Positions 50,938 through 60,484 of a stretch of DNA of 64,000 bases are shown one piece after another. The stretch spans positions 310,001-374,000 of the forward strand of contig NZ_JAHXZL010000003.1 in NCBI RefSeq assembly GCF_019429525.1, written 5' to 3'. How positions within the stretch are numbered: the first letter of the stretch is position 1; each line of letters begins with the position of its first letter. The notes under the pieces were generated by a model, which was not told the DNA's origin, made no database searches, and saw only the letters and a program-made list of their open reading frames with translations. The stretch is from Sphingomonas folli. Its GTDB lineage: Bacteria; Pseudomonadota; Alphaproteobacteria; Sphingomonadales; Sphingomonadaceae. Made by a program: the position numbers and the translations under genes.

Positions 50938-52614
50938 ATGCTCTTCAATCGTCGTGATCTCGTCACGCAGGCAGGTGCGCTCGGGCTTTCCTCGCAGCTC
51001 CTCACGAGCGCGGCCGACGCGGCCGTTCGTGGGGGCGCCGCACCCGATGCCCTCGCTGTCCCCGATGCCGTCGCAGCTCGCACCGCGGACGGCACGATCA
51101 CCGCGCTCACCCGGCAGGGCACGACGTGGAGTACGCGCGGGCTGAAGCTCAGCGTCGAAGGCGAGCGGCAGGCCAACGGGCACGGGCTGAACGTCGCGCT
51201 GGAGAGCGGCCGTGCCGACGTCACCTTCCTGCGCTTGCGCTGGCGCCGGCGGATCGCACCCGACGCGCGTGTACTCGCGGACACGTGGGAGCGCGCCTAT
51301 GGCGAGCTCGGCTGGCGCGGCCTTGCTCCCGAGCGAGCGCTCCCCTGGTATTTCGTGCTGCAACAGGGCGAGAACGTCGCCGCCTTCGGCGTGGAGACCC
51401 AGCCCAACGCTTTCTGCTTCTGGCAGTGCGACCCCGATGGTCTGTCGCTATGGATCGACCTGCGCAATGGCGGCGAGCCCGCGAACCTCACCGGCCGTCA
51501 CCTCGCCCTGTGCCGGGTGCTCTCGTCGCAGTGGAGCGGCGGGGCAGACAGTTACGACCCCCTTCGCGCCTTCTGCGCGCGGATGTGCCAGAAGCCGCTG
51601 CTGCCGGCCGGGCCGATCGTCGGCAGCAACGACTGGAACTACGCCTACGGCCACAATACTGCGGCGGGGATCCTGCGCGATGCCAAGCTGATGGTGGAGC
51701 TATCCCCCCCGGGCCACCGACCGTTCGTCGTCATCGACGACGGGTGGCAGGACAAGGCCCGCTTCCCCGACCTGGGCGAGCTCGCCGCGCAGATGAGACA
51801 GAGCGGCGCGCGGCCCGGTATCTGGATCCGTCCGCTCCGCGCCGAGCAGCAGATTCGCGCGACGCGACTGTCGCCGAAACGCTTCGGTGACGCCGCGGCG
51901 GCGGAGATCGCGGCCTATGACCCATCCGTGTCCGACGGCATGGACGCCATCCTGCGCTCCGTCCGCGACGCGCGCGCGCAGGGCTACGAGTTCATCAAGC
52001 ACGACTTCACCACCTTCGAGATCTTCGGGCAGTGGGGCCGCGACATGGGCGCGCAACCCGGGCGACGCGGCTGGCGCTTCGCCGACCCGACCCGCACGAC
52101 GGCGGAGATCGTGCTCGACCTGTACCGATCGATCCGCGCGACGGCGGGGACGAATTGCACCATCCTGGGCTGCAACACCTTCGGTCACCTCGCCGCGGGG
52201 ATCTTCGAGACGCAGCGTATCTCGGACGATACCAGCGGCCGCGAGTGGGAGAGGACACGGCGTTTCGGCGTCAACGCGCTGGCCTATCGCATCCCCCAGC
52301 ACCGCACCTTCTTCCACGCGGACCCCGACATCGTCGCGGTCACCCGCATCATCCCCTGGCGGCTCACCGCGCAGTGGCTGGACGTCGTGGCACGCAGCGG
52401 CACGACCCTGTTCATCGCGCCGGCCCCAGACGCGATGTCCGACGAAGCGAGGGCCGCCGTGCGCGCAGCCTTCGCCATCGCCGTCGGCAACCCGGCAGGA
52501 CATCCGATTGCCGCATCGACCTCCCCGACACCAGAAGAGTGGCGCTTCACGTCACCGCCGGTCACGAGGCGGTACGATTGGGACGTGCCCGACGGTGCCG
52601 ACCCGTTCGTGTGA
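50938..52614 (+). CDS. Exported alpha-galactosidase-like enzyme (GH36/clan GH-D)
   Basis: A 558-aa enzyme with a twin-arginine-like N-terminus (NRRDLVTQAGALG). An N-terminal beta-sandwich (about 50-220) leads into a barrel with SNDWNYAYG, FVVIDDGWQ (about 264-271), GIWIRPL, the putative nucleophile Asp356 in FIKHDFTTF and the acid/base Asp430 or 431 in RISDDTSGRE. These are the marks of clan GH-D alpha-galactosidases. The ATG at 50938 has GGAG ten bases upstream; a GTG at 50932 is possible. It follows the receptor in one operon. Its identity is to the clan level; melibiase activity is inferred. Confidence 0.75.
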   Translation: MLFNRRDLVTQAGALGLSSQLLTSAADAAVRGGAAPDALAVPDAVAARTADGTITALTRQGTTWSTRGLKLSVEGERQANGHGLNVALESGRADVTFLRLRWRRRIAPDARVLADTWERAYGELGWRGLAPERALPWYFVLQQGENVAAFGVETQPNAFCFWQCDPDGLSLWIDLRNGGEPANLTGRHLALCRVLSSQWSGGADSYDPLRAFCARMCQKPLLPAGPIVGSNDWNYAYGHNTAAGILRDAKLMVELSPPGHRPFVVIDDGWQDKARFPDLGELAAQMRQSGARPGIWIRPLRAEQQIRATRLSPKRFGDAAAAEIAAYDPSVSDGMDAILRSVRDARAQGYEFIKHDFTTFEIFGQWGRDMGAQPGRRGWRFADPTRTTAEIVLDLYRSIRATAGTNCTILGCNTFGHLAAGIFETQRISDDTSGREWERTRRFGVNALAYRIPQHRTFFHADPDIVAVTRIIPWRLTAQWLDVVARSGTTLFIAPAPDAMSDEARAAVRAAFAIAVGNPAGHPIAASTSPTPEEWRFTSPPVTRRYDWDVPDGADPFV

Positions 52615-53032
52615 CTAGATGACCGGCTCTCAGGGGCGGCTGCCCGCATGCGCGAGCTGTCGGGCCGGTGCGTACCTTCCGTCGGACCACCTGCCTGCCT
52701 CGGCGACGCGTGCCGTGACCCGTCTGCCAAGACCTTCGCCCACCCGAGCAACACCACGCCATGGCCGATCCTGAGATGTTCGCCAGCGCCGGCTCGGACA
52801 GGACGCTGGTGGGCCGGCCGGATCTCGGGCGCAACTCTGACCTTCGGGCTGCAGGATCCTGAACGGCCTCAACAAGCCCCTGCTCACCATCAACCGCCGT
52901 ATCTGGCAGATATCGATCAACGGGACGGCGCCCTATGCCTCTCACGGCACCTGCGACCTGATCGACGTCGCGGATCACCGTCCCTTTTGAGCAGGCGGCG
53001 GGCGGGCGGGAACGTCCTGACCGCCCGATCGA
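52615..53032. other. Unassigned intergenic region between convergent genes
   Basis: No gene could be supported. A plus-strand stretch reads LNKPLLTINRRIWQISINGT and a second segment GTCDLIDVADHRPF, but it has no start and no family match. It may be a gene remnant. Confidence 0.35.
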
Positions 53033-54277
53033 TCAGCGGGTCGAGGTGAACTCGCCTTGCACTACCGCTGCGCCGGCGACAACTCGCGCGCTGCGATCTC
53101 CAGCGCCTTGCGGATCGCCGGGTGGCGTCGTCGCTCTGTGCGGCAGGCGACATCGAACGCCTTCTACAAACGCACGAAGATCGGCCAGCAGCAGGTCGGG
53201 CTGTTCGAGCGCCGCGAAATGGCCGCCACGTTCCATCTCCGTCCATGACTCGATCCTGTAGCTGCGTTCGGCGAGCGAGCGCGGCGGAAGCGGGAAGACC
53301 GGATCGGGGAACGCTGCGAACCCTGTGGGAACGGTGACGCGCGAGCCGGCCGGGAACACGTGGGAGCCTTCCAGGACGCGCCCACGATAGAGCCAGGTCG
53401 AGGTGACGAACGATCGGGGCGCCACGTAGAGCATGATGTTGGTGAGGAGTAGATCCTCGTCGAAGGCAGCCCATAGGTCGGGGCGGCCGGCGTCGTCGCG
53501 AGGCACGTCCGCCCAAGCGCCGAACTTCTCGAGGATCCAGGCGGCGACACCGACCGGGCTGTCCGACATGGCGATGCCGAGCGTCTGCGGGCGGGTGCTT
53601 TGCTCGAGAAAGTAGCCGCGCTCCTCCTCGGCAAGCCTGCTCACGCGCTCCGCCCAGGCCTTCTCTTCGGGCGTTTCGGGATCAACGCCGTCCGTCTGCG
53701 CCGTCATCATGTTGATATGGAGCGCAGCGACGCGATCGGGATAGTCGTGGGCCAGCCAAGCGCCGATCGCACTGCCCCAGTCGCCGCCCTGGACGATATA
53801 GCGCGAACCCGGGAAAAGCTCGCGCATCAGCCCGTCCATCAGCGCGGCCGTGCGTCGCGGCCCGATCGGCGCGTCCGGGCGGCCGGAGAAAGCGAAGCCG
53901 GGCAGCGATGGGACAACGACATCGTGCCCGTCCCCCGCCAGCGGATCGATCAGCGCCTCGAACTCGATAAACGACCCGGGCCAGCCATGTAGGAGCAGGA
54001 TCGGCAGCCGCGAGCCGTCTCCGCTCTCCTTGACGAGATGAAGCGTCTGCCCGTCGATGTCGGCGAGGTGATGCTGCCGTCGGTTGAGTTTCGATTCTTG
54101 GGCGCGCCAGTCGAAGGCCCTGAGCCAATAGTCGACCAGGCGGCGAAGGTCGGCAAGACCGACGCCCGACTTCCAACCGCCGGCGTCGGGGAAATCTGGC
54201 CAGTCGAAGCCCTCGACCTGCCGCCGGATCCGGCTCAGGCGGTCATCTGAGATGGCGATCTTGAATGGACGGATCAC
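53033..54277 (-). CDS. Epoxide hydrolase with EHN domain, alpha/beta fold
   Basis: A 414-aa enzyme of the microsomal-type epoxide hydrolase family. The N-terminal EHN lid domain (1-105) contains FDWPDFPD and LVDYWLRAFDWR. The alpha/beta core has the oxyanion motif HGWPGS, the nucleophile Asp166 in QGGDWGSAIG and the His of ERGGHFAALEQP. The last 45 residues are an extra, low-complexity tail. The likely reaction is opening of aliphatic or terpenoid epoxides to diols. It is divergent from a LysR gene. A second epoxide hydrolase/LysR module of a different subtype occurs at 61559-64000. Confidence 0.87.
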   Translation of the reverse strand: MIRPFKIAISDDRLSRIRRQVEGFDWPDFPDAGGWKSGVGLADLRRLVDYWLRAFDWRAQESKLNRRQHHLADIDGQTLHLVKESGDGSRLPILLLHGWPGSFIEFEALIDPLAGDGHDVVVPSLPGFAFSGRPDAPIGPRRTAALMDGLMRELFPGSRYIVQGGDWGSAIGAWLAHDYPDRVAALHINMMTAQTDGVDPETPEEKAWAERVSRLAEEERGYFLEQSTRPQTLGIAMSDSPVGVAAWILEKFGAWADVPRDDAGRPDLWAAFDEDLLLTNIMLYVAPRSFVTSTWLYRGRVLEGSHVFPAGSRVTVPTGFAAFPDPVFPLPPRSLAERSYRIESWTEMERGGHFAALEQPDLLLADLRAFVEGVRCRLPHRATTPPGDPQGAGDRSARVVAGAAVVQGEFTSTR

Positions 54278-54483
54278 GTTGTGCCTCTTCTTTGGGAATC
54301 GTTTCGTCGGTCAGCTTTCCGGACCTGGGCGTAATCCCCTGCTCGGCGACGCGGTCCTGGGCGGCGTTCCTTCGTCGACCGGCGGGTCCGCGCTGAGTCG
54401 CTTGCCTCGATAGAAACGTAAGCGCTGGGAAAGGCCGAGACTATTGGCGCAATCGTGCATGGTCCGGTAAGCCTGGCTGGACA

Positions 54484-55386
54484 ATGAAGCTCGACCTCAA
54501 CGCCCTCGCCACCCTCGCGGCGGTCGCTCGCGCCCGGAGCTTCAGGGGCGCGGCCGATCAGCTCGGCGTGACCCGGTCGGCGGTCAGTCAAGCCGTCCGA
54601 AGGGTAGAAGACGTGCTGGGCGTGGCGGTGCTGCGTCGGACAACGCGCAGTGTTGCGCTGACGGAGGCAGGCGAAGCCCTGCTGGATCGCGTCGCCCCGG
54701 CGCTCGCCGAGATCGAAGCGGCTGCGACGGCCGCGGCCGCCCATGAAGGCAAGCCTGCCGGCCTTCTTCGCCTCGCGGTGTCTTCGATCGCGGAAACGTT
54801 CCTATCGGGAGACCTGCTGGCGTCCTTTCGGGCCGCCCAGCCGCAGGTACGTCTCGATATCCTCGTCACCGATTCCAGATTCGATATCGTCGCAGGCGGG
54901 TTCGATGCTGGCGTGCGGCTCGGCGAAGTGATCGAGCGCGACATGATCGCGGTGCCGGTGAGCGAGGAGCAGCGCCAGATCGTCGTTGCCTCGCCCGCCT
55001 ATCTGGCAGCGGCCGGGACGCCGCTTCATCCGCGCGAGCTGACACAACACCACTGCATCGGCTGGCGTTCGTCCGACGGGACGGCACCCTATCGCTGGGA
55101 GTTTCGCGAGGCCGGGCGCGAGTTCGCCGTCGAGGTCGACCCCGAGGTGACGACCAATGACATGCCCCTGATGGTGAAGATGGCGCTCGCCGGCAGCGGC
55201 TTGACCATCGGCATGTCCGAGACATTTGCGCCGTGGCTGCACAGCGGGGAACTGAGACAGGTGCTGGGACCGTTCTGTCCGCCGCTTCCGGGCTTCTTCC
55301 TGTTCTATCCCGGTCGCCGCCACATGCCGCTCAAATTACGCGCCCTGGTGGATCATGTGGCCGAGTGGCGGACCGGGCGGAGATGA
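54484..55386 (+). CDS. LysR-family regulator
   Basis: A 300-aa transcription factor. The winged helix (1-60) contains FRGAADQLGVTRSAVSQAVR, followed by a linker helix and a two-lobed periplasmic-binding-like effector domain (about 90-295). It is of the CrgA/DmlR-like subgroup, judging by RDMIAVPVSEEQRQIVVAS. It is divergent from the epoxide hydrolase gene and probably activates or represses it. An ATTG-GCG-CAAT inverted repeat lies 31 bases upstream (54443-54453) and could be its binding site. Confidence 0.9.
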   Translation: MKLDLNALATLAAVARARSFRGAADQLGVTRSAVSQAVRRVEDVLGVAVLRRTTRSVALTEAGEALLDRVAPALAEIEAAATAAAAHEGKPAGLLRLAVSSIAETFLSGDLLASFRAAQPQVRLDILVTDSRFDIVAGGFDAGVRLGEVIERDMIAVPVSEEQRQIVVASPAYLAAAGTPLHPRELTQHHCIGWRSSDGTAPYRWEFREAGREFAVEVDPEVTTNDMPLMVKMALAGSGLTIGMSETFAPWLHSGELRQVLGPFCPPLPGFFLFYPGRRHMPLKLRALVDHVAEWRTGRR

Positions 55387-55575
55387 TCGATATCAAATTG
55401 AGATGACGCGCTCTGCCACAATCGAAGGTTGAACGGGCGGGCTAGCCAAACATCGCTCATGTCGCCGCCTGCATCGGGGAGGTTCGGGCACGTTTTCTGA
55501 CGGATCAGGCGTTCGCGGTGGCGCTCAGGGTCGGTAACTTCCGAGCTCGACGCAACGAAGCACAGAGCCGATCAC

Positions 55576-56037
55576 ATGCCATACGAGATCGTCGTCAATG
55601 GTCGAGCGCACACGGTAGAGGAGGACGGGCAGACGCCGCTCCTCTGGATCCTGCGCGACATGCTCCATCTCACCGGGACCAAATATGGCTGCGGCATCGC
55701 GCAGTGCGGCGCCTGTACCGTGCATGTCGACGGCCAGGCGATGCGTTCCTGCTCCCTGCCGCTGGAGGCGGCGGTTGGCTCGCAGATCGTCACCATCGAG
55801 GCGGTCGCGGGCGTCGAGGCCGACGCGGTGCGGGCCGCCTGGGTCGAGCGCGACGTGCCGCAATGCGGCTTCTGCCAGTCGGGCCAGATCATGAGCGCGG
55901 TGGCGCTGCTCCGCCTCATCCCTGCGCCTACCGACGATGACATCGACCAGGCGATGAGCGGCAACATCTGCCGCTGCGCGACCTACAACCGCATTCGCGC
56001 CGCCATCCACGACGCGGCGCGAACGGTGTCGGCATGA
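55576..56037 (+). CDS. 2Fe-2S subunit of a molybdenum hydroxylase (IorA-like)
   Basis: A 153-aa iron-sulfur subunit of an aldehyde/isoquinoline oxidoreductase. The plant-ferredoxin-type cluster uses Cys39, Cys44, Cys47 and Cys59 (YGCGIAQCGACTV). The second cluster uses Cys97, Cys100, Cys132 and Cys134 (CGFCQSGQ, ICRCATYN). All eight ligands are present. It passes electrons from the Mo centre to an acceptor, here probably the cytochrome encoded next. Its stop overlaps the cytochrome start by four bases. It is the first gene of a three-gene operon. Confidence 0.93.
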   Translation: MPYEIVVNGRAHTVEEDGQTPLLWILRDMLHLTGTKYGCGIAQCGACTVHVDGQAMRSCSLPLEAAVGSQIVTIEAVAGVEADAVRAAWVERDVPQCGFCQSGQIMSAVALLRLIPAPTDDDIDQAMSGNICRCATYNRIRAAIHDAARTVSA

Positions 56038-56732
56038 GCGGTGGGCCGGCCCTCCGCTCGGTCGCGCCGCGCCGGCGCAGGCTCAGCCTTGGCTGCCTGC
56101 CGCTCCTGCTGATCGCCGTGGCGGTGAGCGCGCTGGTCGCCGCGATCGCGTTACGCCCGGCCGCTCTGGCGCGGCCAGGTTCTGTCGCGGCCCAACCCAG
56201 GAGAAGCGCGATGACACACTTGCGACCGGTCGTGTCGTTCGCCGCCATCGACGATCGCGGCGCCCGCTCGGTCGCGCTGTTCGCCGAGGCGGGACGCGTG
56301 ATCCAGCATCCGCGCTGCATGAACTGCCACCCGCGCGGCGATCGCCCGACCCAGACCGATGCGATGCGGCCGCACATGCCGGCCGTGGCGCGCGGCGTCG
56401 ACGGCGGTGGCGCGGCGACGCTCCGCTGCACGACCTGCCACCACGCCGCGAACTTCGCGTCGTCGGGCGTGCCGGGCAACGCGGGGTGGAAGCTCGCGCC
56501 GGCCGAGATGGCGTGGCAGGACCGATCACTCGGCGAGATCTGCCGCCAGATCCTCGATCCCGCGCGCGCCCACCTGGACCGCGCCGCGTTGCTCCATCAC
56601 ATGGCGGAGGACGACCTCGTCGGCTGGGCATGGCACCCCGGCGGTGCACGCCAACCCGCCCCCGGTACGCAGGAGGAGTTCGGCGCCCTCATCAAGGCCT
56701 GGCTCGAGACCGGCGCGCGGTGCCCGGCATGA
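56034..56732 (+). CDS. Membrane-anchored diheme c-type cytochrome
   Basis: A 232-aa protein with an N-terminal hydrophobic anchor (LPLLLIAVAVSALVAAIAL, about 22-40) and two heme-c motifs, CMNCH (95-99) and CTTCH (132-136). It should carry electrons from the molybdenum hydroxylase to the respiratory chain on the periplasmic side. Overlaps of four bases at both ends tie it to the subunits before and after. An internal ATG at 56211 has a perfect AGGAG site seven bases upstream, but it would remove the anchor needed for export, so the first start is preferred. The family beyond heme c is unrecognised. Position between the two hydroxylase subunits is unusual. Confidence 0.8.
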   Translation: MSGGPALRSVAPRRRRLSLGCLPLLLIAVAVSALVAAIALRPAALARPGSVAAQPRRSAMTHLRPVVSFAAIDDRGARSVALFAEAGRVIQHPRCMNCHPRGDRPTQTDAMRPHMPAVARGVDGGGAATLRCTTCHHAANFASSGVPGNAGWKLAPAEMAWQDRSLGEICRQILDPARAHLDRAALLHHMAEDDLVGWAWHPGGARQPAPGTQEEFGALIKAWLETGARCPA

Positions 56733-58882
56733 ACCATCCTTCCACTCGCGGCCCGCGGCTCACGCGCCGACGCATGATCCTGGGCGGGTCGCTCGTCGGC
56801 GGCGCGCTGGTGGTCGGCTACACCGCGACCCACCCGATGGCGGTGGCGGGCGCCCTGCTGAGCGGCGGCGGCGTCGATCCCGAGCCGAGCGCCTTCGGCC
56901 CCTATATTCGCGTCGCCCCGGACGGCGCCGTGACGGTCGTCAACCGCCAGCAGGAGCTCGGCCAGGGCATCCACGCCGGCATGGCAGCGATGATCGCCGA
57001 GGAACTCGACGCCGACTGGTCGCGGGTCACGGTCGTGACCGCACGCAGCAACTTCCGCGCTTATGGGCCGCAGGCCTCGGTCGGGTCGCGCTCGATCTCG
57101 ACCAATTGGGACCTGATGCGAACCGCGGGGGCCGCCGCGCGCGCGATGTTCGTCGGCGCGGCCGCGCAGCGCTGGCAGGTTCCGCCGCGGCTCCTCGCGG
57201 TCCGCGACGGCGTGGTCTCGCACCAGAGCTCGAGCCGATCCGCCACGTTCGCGGAGTTGCTCACCGACGCCGCGAGGCAGACCCCACCGCAGCGACCGAC
57301 GCTCAAGTCGGTGAGCGACTATCGGCTGATCGGCACCGAACGGGTGCGGCGCAAGGACAGTGCGCCGAAGAGCACCGGCGCGCAGATCTATACGCAGGAC
57401 GTCAGGCAGCCTGACCTGCTGATCGCCATGGTCGCCCACAGCCCGCGGCTCGGCGGCAAGCCGGCCCGCTACGATCCCTCCGACGCGCGCAAGGTGAGCG
57501 GCGTCGTCGACGTCTTCGCGATCGAGACCGGGGTCGCCGTGGTCGCCGAGAGCACCGCCGCGGCGCGCCGGGGTCGCGACGCGCTACGCGTCGAGTGGGA
57601 CGACAGCGCGGCGGAGCGGCGCTCGTCGCCCGAGCTGGTCCGCTATTATCACGACCTCGCCGCGGGGCGCGGTGACGTGAGCCCGAGTGACTTCGCCATG
57701 AAAGGCGATGCGCCTGAGACCCCGTTCCGCGGCGACGTCGTCGAGTTCGCCTTCGACTTCCCCTATCTCGCGCATGCGCCGATGGAGACGCTCGACTGCG
57801 TCGCCGCGGTCAGGGGATGGGACGTGTCGATCACGTCCGGCGCTCATCTGCCGAGCATCGATCAGGTGCAGGCGGCGTTGACCGCGCGCACGATCCCGGG
57901 GCGAGTCGACCTGGAGGTGATCCCGGCCGGCGGCTCGTTCGGTCGACGCGGCGTGATGAGCGCCGACTATGTCGTCGAGTGCGTGCGCATCGCCAGGCGG
58001 ACGAACGGACGACCCGTCAAGATGATCTGGACGCGCGAGGACGAGATGATGGCCGGATACTTCCGGCCGATGTCGCACCACCGCCTCTGGGTTCAGATGG
58101 GCGACGACGGTCTGCCGCAGCGCTGGCGGATCCATACCGTCTGCCAGCCGCTTGTGCCGATCGGCCCGAACAGCCAGGCGATCGAGGGAATCGACGGCTC
58201 ACCCTATTTCGCCACGGCGTCGACCGTGGACGGCAAGGTCTTCAGCCCCTCGTTCGCGGTACCGCCCTCCTTCTGGCGGTCCGTCGGCCACTCCCACGGC
58301 GGCTTCGTGATGGAGCATGTCATCGACCAGCTCGCCAGGCGAGCCGGCCGCGATCCCGCCGCCTATCGCCGCACCTTCTATGAGCGCGCCGGCGACAAGC
58401 GTCGACTTGCCCTGCTCGACACCTTGTGTCGCCGCGCGGGTTGGGGCGAGCCTCTGGGCGGCGGCTGGGCGCGCGGTATCGCGATCCACGAGACCTACGG
58501 CACCTTGGTCGGCCAGGTGGCGGAGGTGCGCCTCGAGCACGGGCGGCCGAGGGTGCGACGCGTCGTCGCGGTCGCCGATTGTGGGATCGCCGTCGCGCCG
58601 GACCAGATCAGGGCGCAGATGGAGGGCGGGATCGGCTTCGGCCTCTCCGCCGCGCTGTTCGGCGCGGTCACGCTCCGGGACGGGATCGTCCAGCAGACGA
58701 ACTTCGATAGCTATCCGGTGGTGCGGATGAGCGACATGCCCGCGGTCGAGACACATATCATGCCTTCCGCTGACCGCCCGACAGGGATGGGCGAGCCCGG
58801 CGTGCCGCCGATCGCGCCCGCGATCGCCAACGCTCTCCTCGCGCTCACCGGACACCCGACGCGAAGCCTTCCGATCATCTAG
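56729..58882 (+). CDS. Molybdenum-binding subunit of an isoquinoline/aldehyde oxidoreductase (IorB-like)
   Basis: A 717-aa catalytic subunit of the xanthine oxidase superfamily, binding a molybdopterin-cytosine-type cofactor. A twin-arginine signal is present (TRRRMILGGSLVGG, about 12-25), consistent with folded export to the periplasm. Substrate and cofactor segments include QELGQGIHAGMAAMIAEEL, PAGGSFGRRG and the catalytic Glu689 in GMGEPGVPP. The expected reaction is hydroxylation of an aldehyde or N-heterocycle with water as oxygen source. The start overlaps the cytochrome stop (ATGA). The exact substrate is unknown; the AraC regulator downstream and epoxide hydrolases nearby suggest aromatic or terpenoid catabolism. 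Confidence 0.9.
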   Translation: MNHPSTRGPRLTRRRMILGGSLVGGALVVGYTATHPMAVAGALLSGGGVDPEPSAFGPYIRVAPDGAVTVVNRQQELGQGIHAGMAAMIAEELDADWSRVTVVTARSNFRAYGPQASVGSRSISTNWDLMRTAGAAARAMFVGAAAQRWQVPPRLLAVRDGVVSHQSSSRSATFAELLTDAARQTPPQRPTLKSVSDYRLIGTERVRRKDSAPKSTGAQIYTQDVRQPDLLIAMVAHSPRLGGKPARYDPSDARKVSGVVDVFAIETGVAVVAESTAAARRGRDALRVEWDDSAAERRSSPELVRYYHDLAAGRGDVSPSDFAMKGDAPETPFRGDVVEFAFDFPYLAHAPMETLDCVAAVRGWDVSITSGAHLPSIDQVQAALTARTIPGRVDLEVIPAGGSFGRRGVMSADYVVECVRIARRTNGRPVKMIWTREDEMMAGYFRPMSHHRLWVQMGDDGLPQRWRIHTVCQPLVPIGPNSQAIEGIDGSPYFATASTVDGKVFSPSFAVPPSFWRSVGHSHGGFVMEHVIDQLARRAGRDPAAYRRTFYERAGDKRRLALLDTLCRRAGWGEPLGGGWARGIAIHETYGTLVGQVAEVRLEHGRPRVRRVVAVADCGIAVAPDQIRAQMEGGIGFGLSAALFGAVTLRDGIVQQTNFDSYPVVRMSDMPAVETHIMPSADRPTGMGEPGVPPIAPAIANALLALTGHPTRSLPII

Positions 58883-59114
58883 GCGCTTCAGCCGACGCCG
58901 TCGGACGAAAACCGCGGCGACCTGCGCGTGCTCGTCATAGGTGACCCTGGCGGCGATCACGACGCGACCGCGGCACGTCCTCGCCGGTGATCAGCCGCCG
59001 TCCCAAAGCGCGGCGAGCGAGGGGTCGAGCGAGCTCAGGCGAGCGGCGCCGAGTGCTCCGGTGTGGACACGGATTCGGATCCCACACCGGTAACTCCCTC
59101 GACCCGGTACGCCT

Positions 59115-60089
59115 TTATCGCGCGGTGGCCTGCGCGAGCAGCTCCCTGAACTGGAGCACGTCGCGCTTCGGAGCGATGCCGAAGGAGCGGCTGTACTCGC
59201 GGCTGAACTGCGACGCGCTCTCGTAGCCGACGTGATAGGCCGCCTCGGCGACGTTGGCTGCCTCCGAGAGCATCAGCCGCCGCGCTTCCACCAGCCGTAG
59301 CTGTTTCTGATACTGCACCGGCGACATCGACGTCATCGTCTTGAAATGATGGTGGAAGGAGGACGAGCTCATGTTCGCCACCGCGGCCAGCTGCTCGACC
59401 CGGATCGGCTCGGCGAGATGGTCGCGGACATAATGGATCGCGCGCGCGACCCGCTCGGCGTGGGTCTCGGGGGCCGCCAGCTTGGCGATCTCAGCGCCGT
59501 AGGGTCCGGTGAGCAGCCAGTAATGGATCTCGCGCATCATCGCTGGGCTGAGCACCGGGACCGCGCCGGGATTGCTCATCAGCCGCACCAGACGGGTGAG
59601 GCACTCGGCGAGCTGCTCGTCGACCTGGCCGACGAAGATCGAGGGCGTCGCCGCCGCGCTGCGCGGCGGCGCGGGCACCTGCTGGAGCAGCTCGCGCAGG
59701 ATCGCGGTGTCGAACTCGATCGTCATGCCGACGTAAGGGGTCGCCGGCGTCGCCCCCACCATGCGCCCGACCGCGGGCACCTCGACGTTGATGACGAGGC
59801 ACTCCATCTCGGCATAGTCGAGCGTGCGGTCGCCGAACATGATCTGCTTGGCGCCCTTGAACACGATACACAGCGACGGCTTGTAGATGTTCGGCACGGG
59901 CATGATCGTCTGGAACGAGCGCACCAGCAGCACGCCGGGCATGCCGGTATCGAACCGCCCCTGCCCGCCCCCGCGCGCCTCCATCAGATCCAGCGCCGCG
60001 GACATCAGCGCGGGCGGTGTCTGCCGCCGAACCGACGCGTGGCTCGGAGGAAAAGGCAAGATTTCTGCGGTATTCGCCATTCTGGTCAT
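59115..60089 (-). CDS. AraC-family regulator with AraC_N domain
   Basis: A 324-aa transcription factor. The N-terminal domain (about 40-200) contains YKPSLCIVFKGAKQIMFGD, a mark of the AraC_N type. Two helix-turn-helix units fill the C-terminus (about 215-315): IRVEQLAAVANMSSSSFHHH and AAYHVGYESASQFSREYSR. The ATG at 60089 has AAGGA seven bases upstream. It converges with the molybdenum hydroxylase operon (233 bases apart) and could regulate it or the MipA-type gene on its other side. Confidence 0.9.
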   Translation of the reverse strand: MTRMANTAEILPFPPSHASVRRQTPPALMSAALDLMEARGGGQGRFDTGMPGVLLVRSFQTIMPVPNIYKPSLCIVFKGAKQIMFGDRTLDYAEMECLVINVEVPAVGRMVGATPATPYVGMTIEFDTAILRELLQQVPAPPRSAAATPSIFVGQVDEQLAECLTRLVRLMSNPGAVPVLSPAMMREIHYWLLTGPYGAEIAKLAAPETHAERVARAIHYVRDHLAEPIRVEQLAAVANMSSSSFHHHFKTMTSMSPVQYQKQLRLVEARRLMLSEAANVAEAAYHVGYESASQFSREYSRSFGIAPKRDVLQFRELLAQATAR

Positions 60090-60484
60090 CGACCGGTCCT
60101 TCTAGCTTGAGCGTGCCAGATCAAGCAAGGAAGCCGAGTTATGCCACGATCATCCAAGACGTCAATCAGTGTTTCGCCGGGCATGAAAGAAGCGCCGCGA
60201 CGGTGGCGCAGAGACAAAGCAGACATGTGGCGGCTGGTGTACCTCTATCCGCGCTTCGTCCTGCTCTCGCCGCTGTTCGACGATTCGTTCGGGCGCGAGA
60301 TGATGCTGGCGCTGCCGAGCTAGACACAACGCCATCTCTGTGTCGCGCGCGGTCGGTGAGCGCCATGTGCGTCGCCCGCGCCGATGTCGCTCGTCCAGGC
60401 GGACGGTTGGATCCGGCCGCTCACCTGGTCGCGGCCGCGCCGTGCCGAGCCGCCGGGGCCCCAATCGAAAGGATCTTCATCCCC
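60090..60484. other. Unassigned region before the MipA-type gene
   Basis: A 60-codon frame at 60141-60323 (RLVYLYPRFVLLSPLFDD) has no clear ribosome site or family. It could be a small gene or chance. The region also holds the divergent promoters. Confidence 0.35.
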
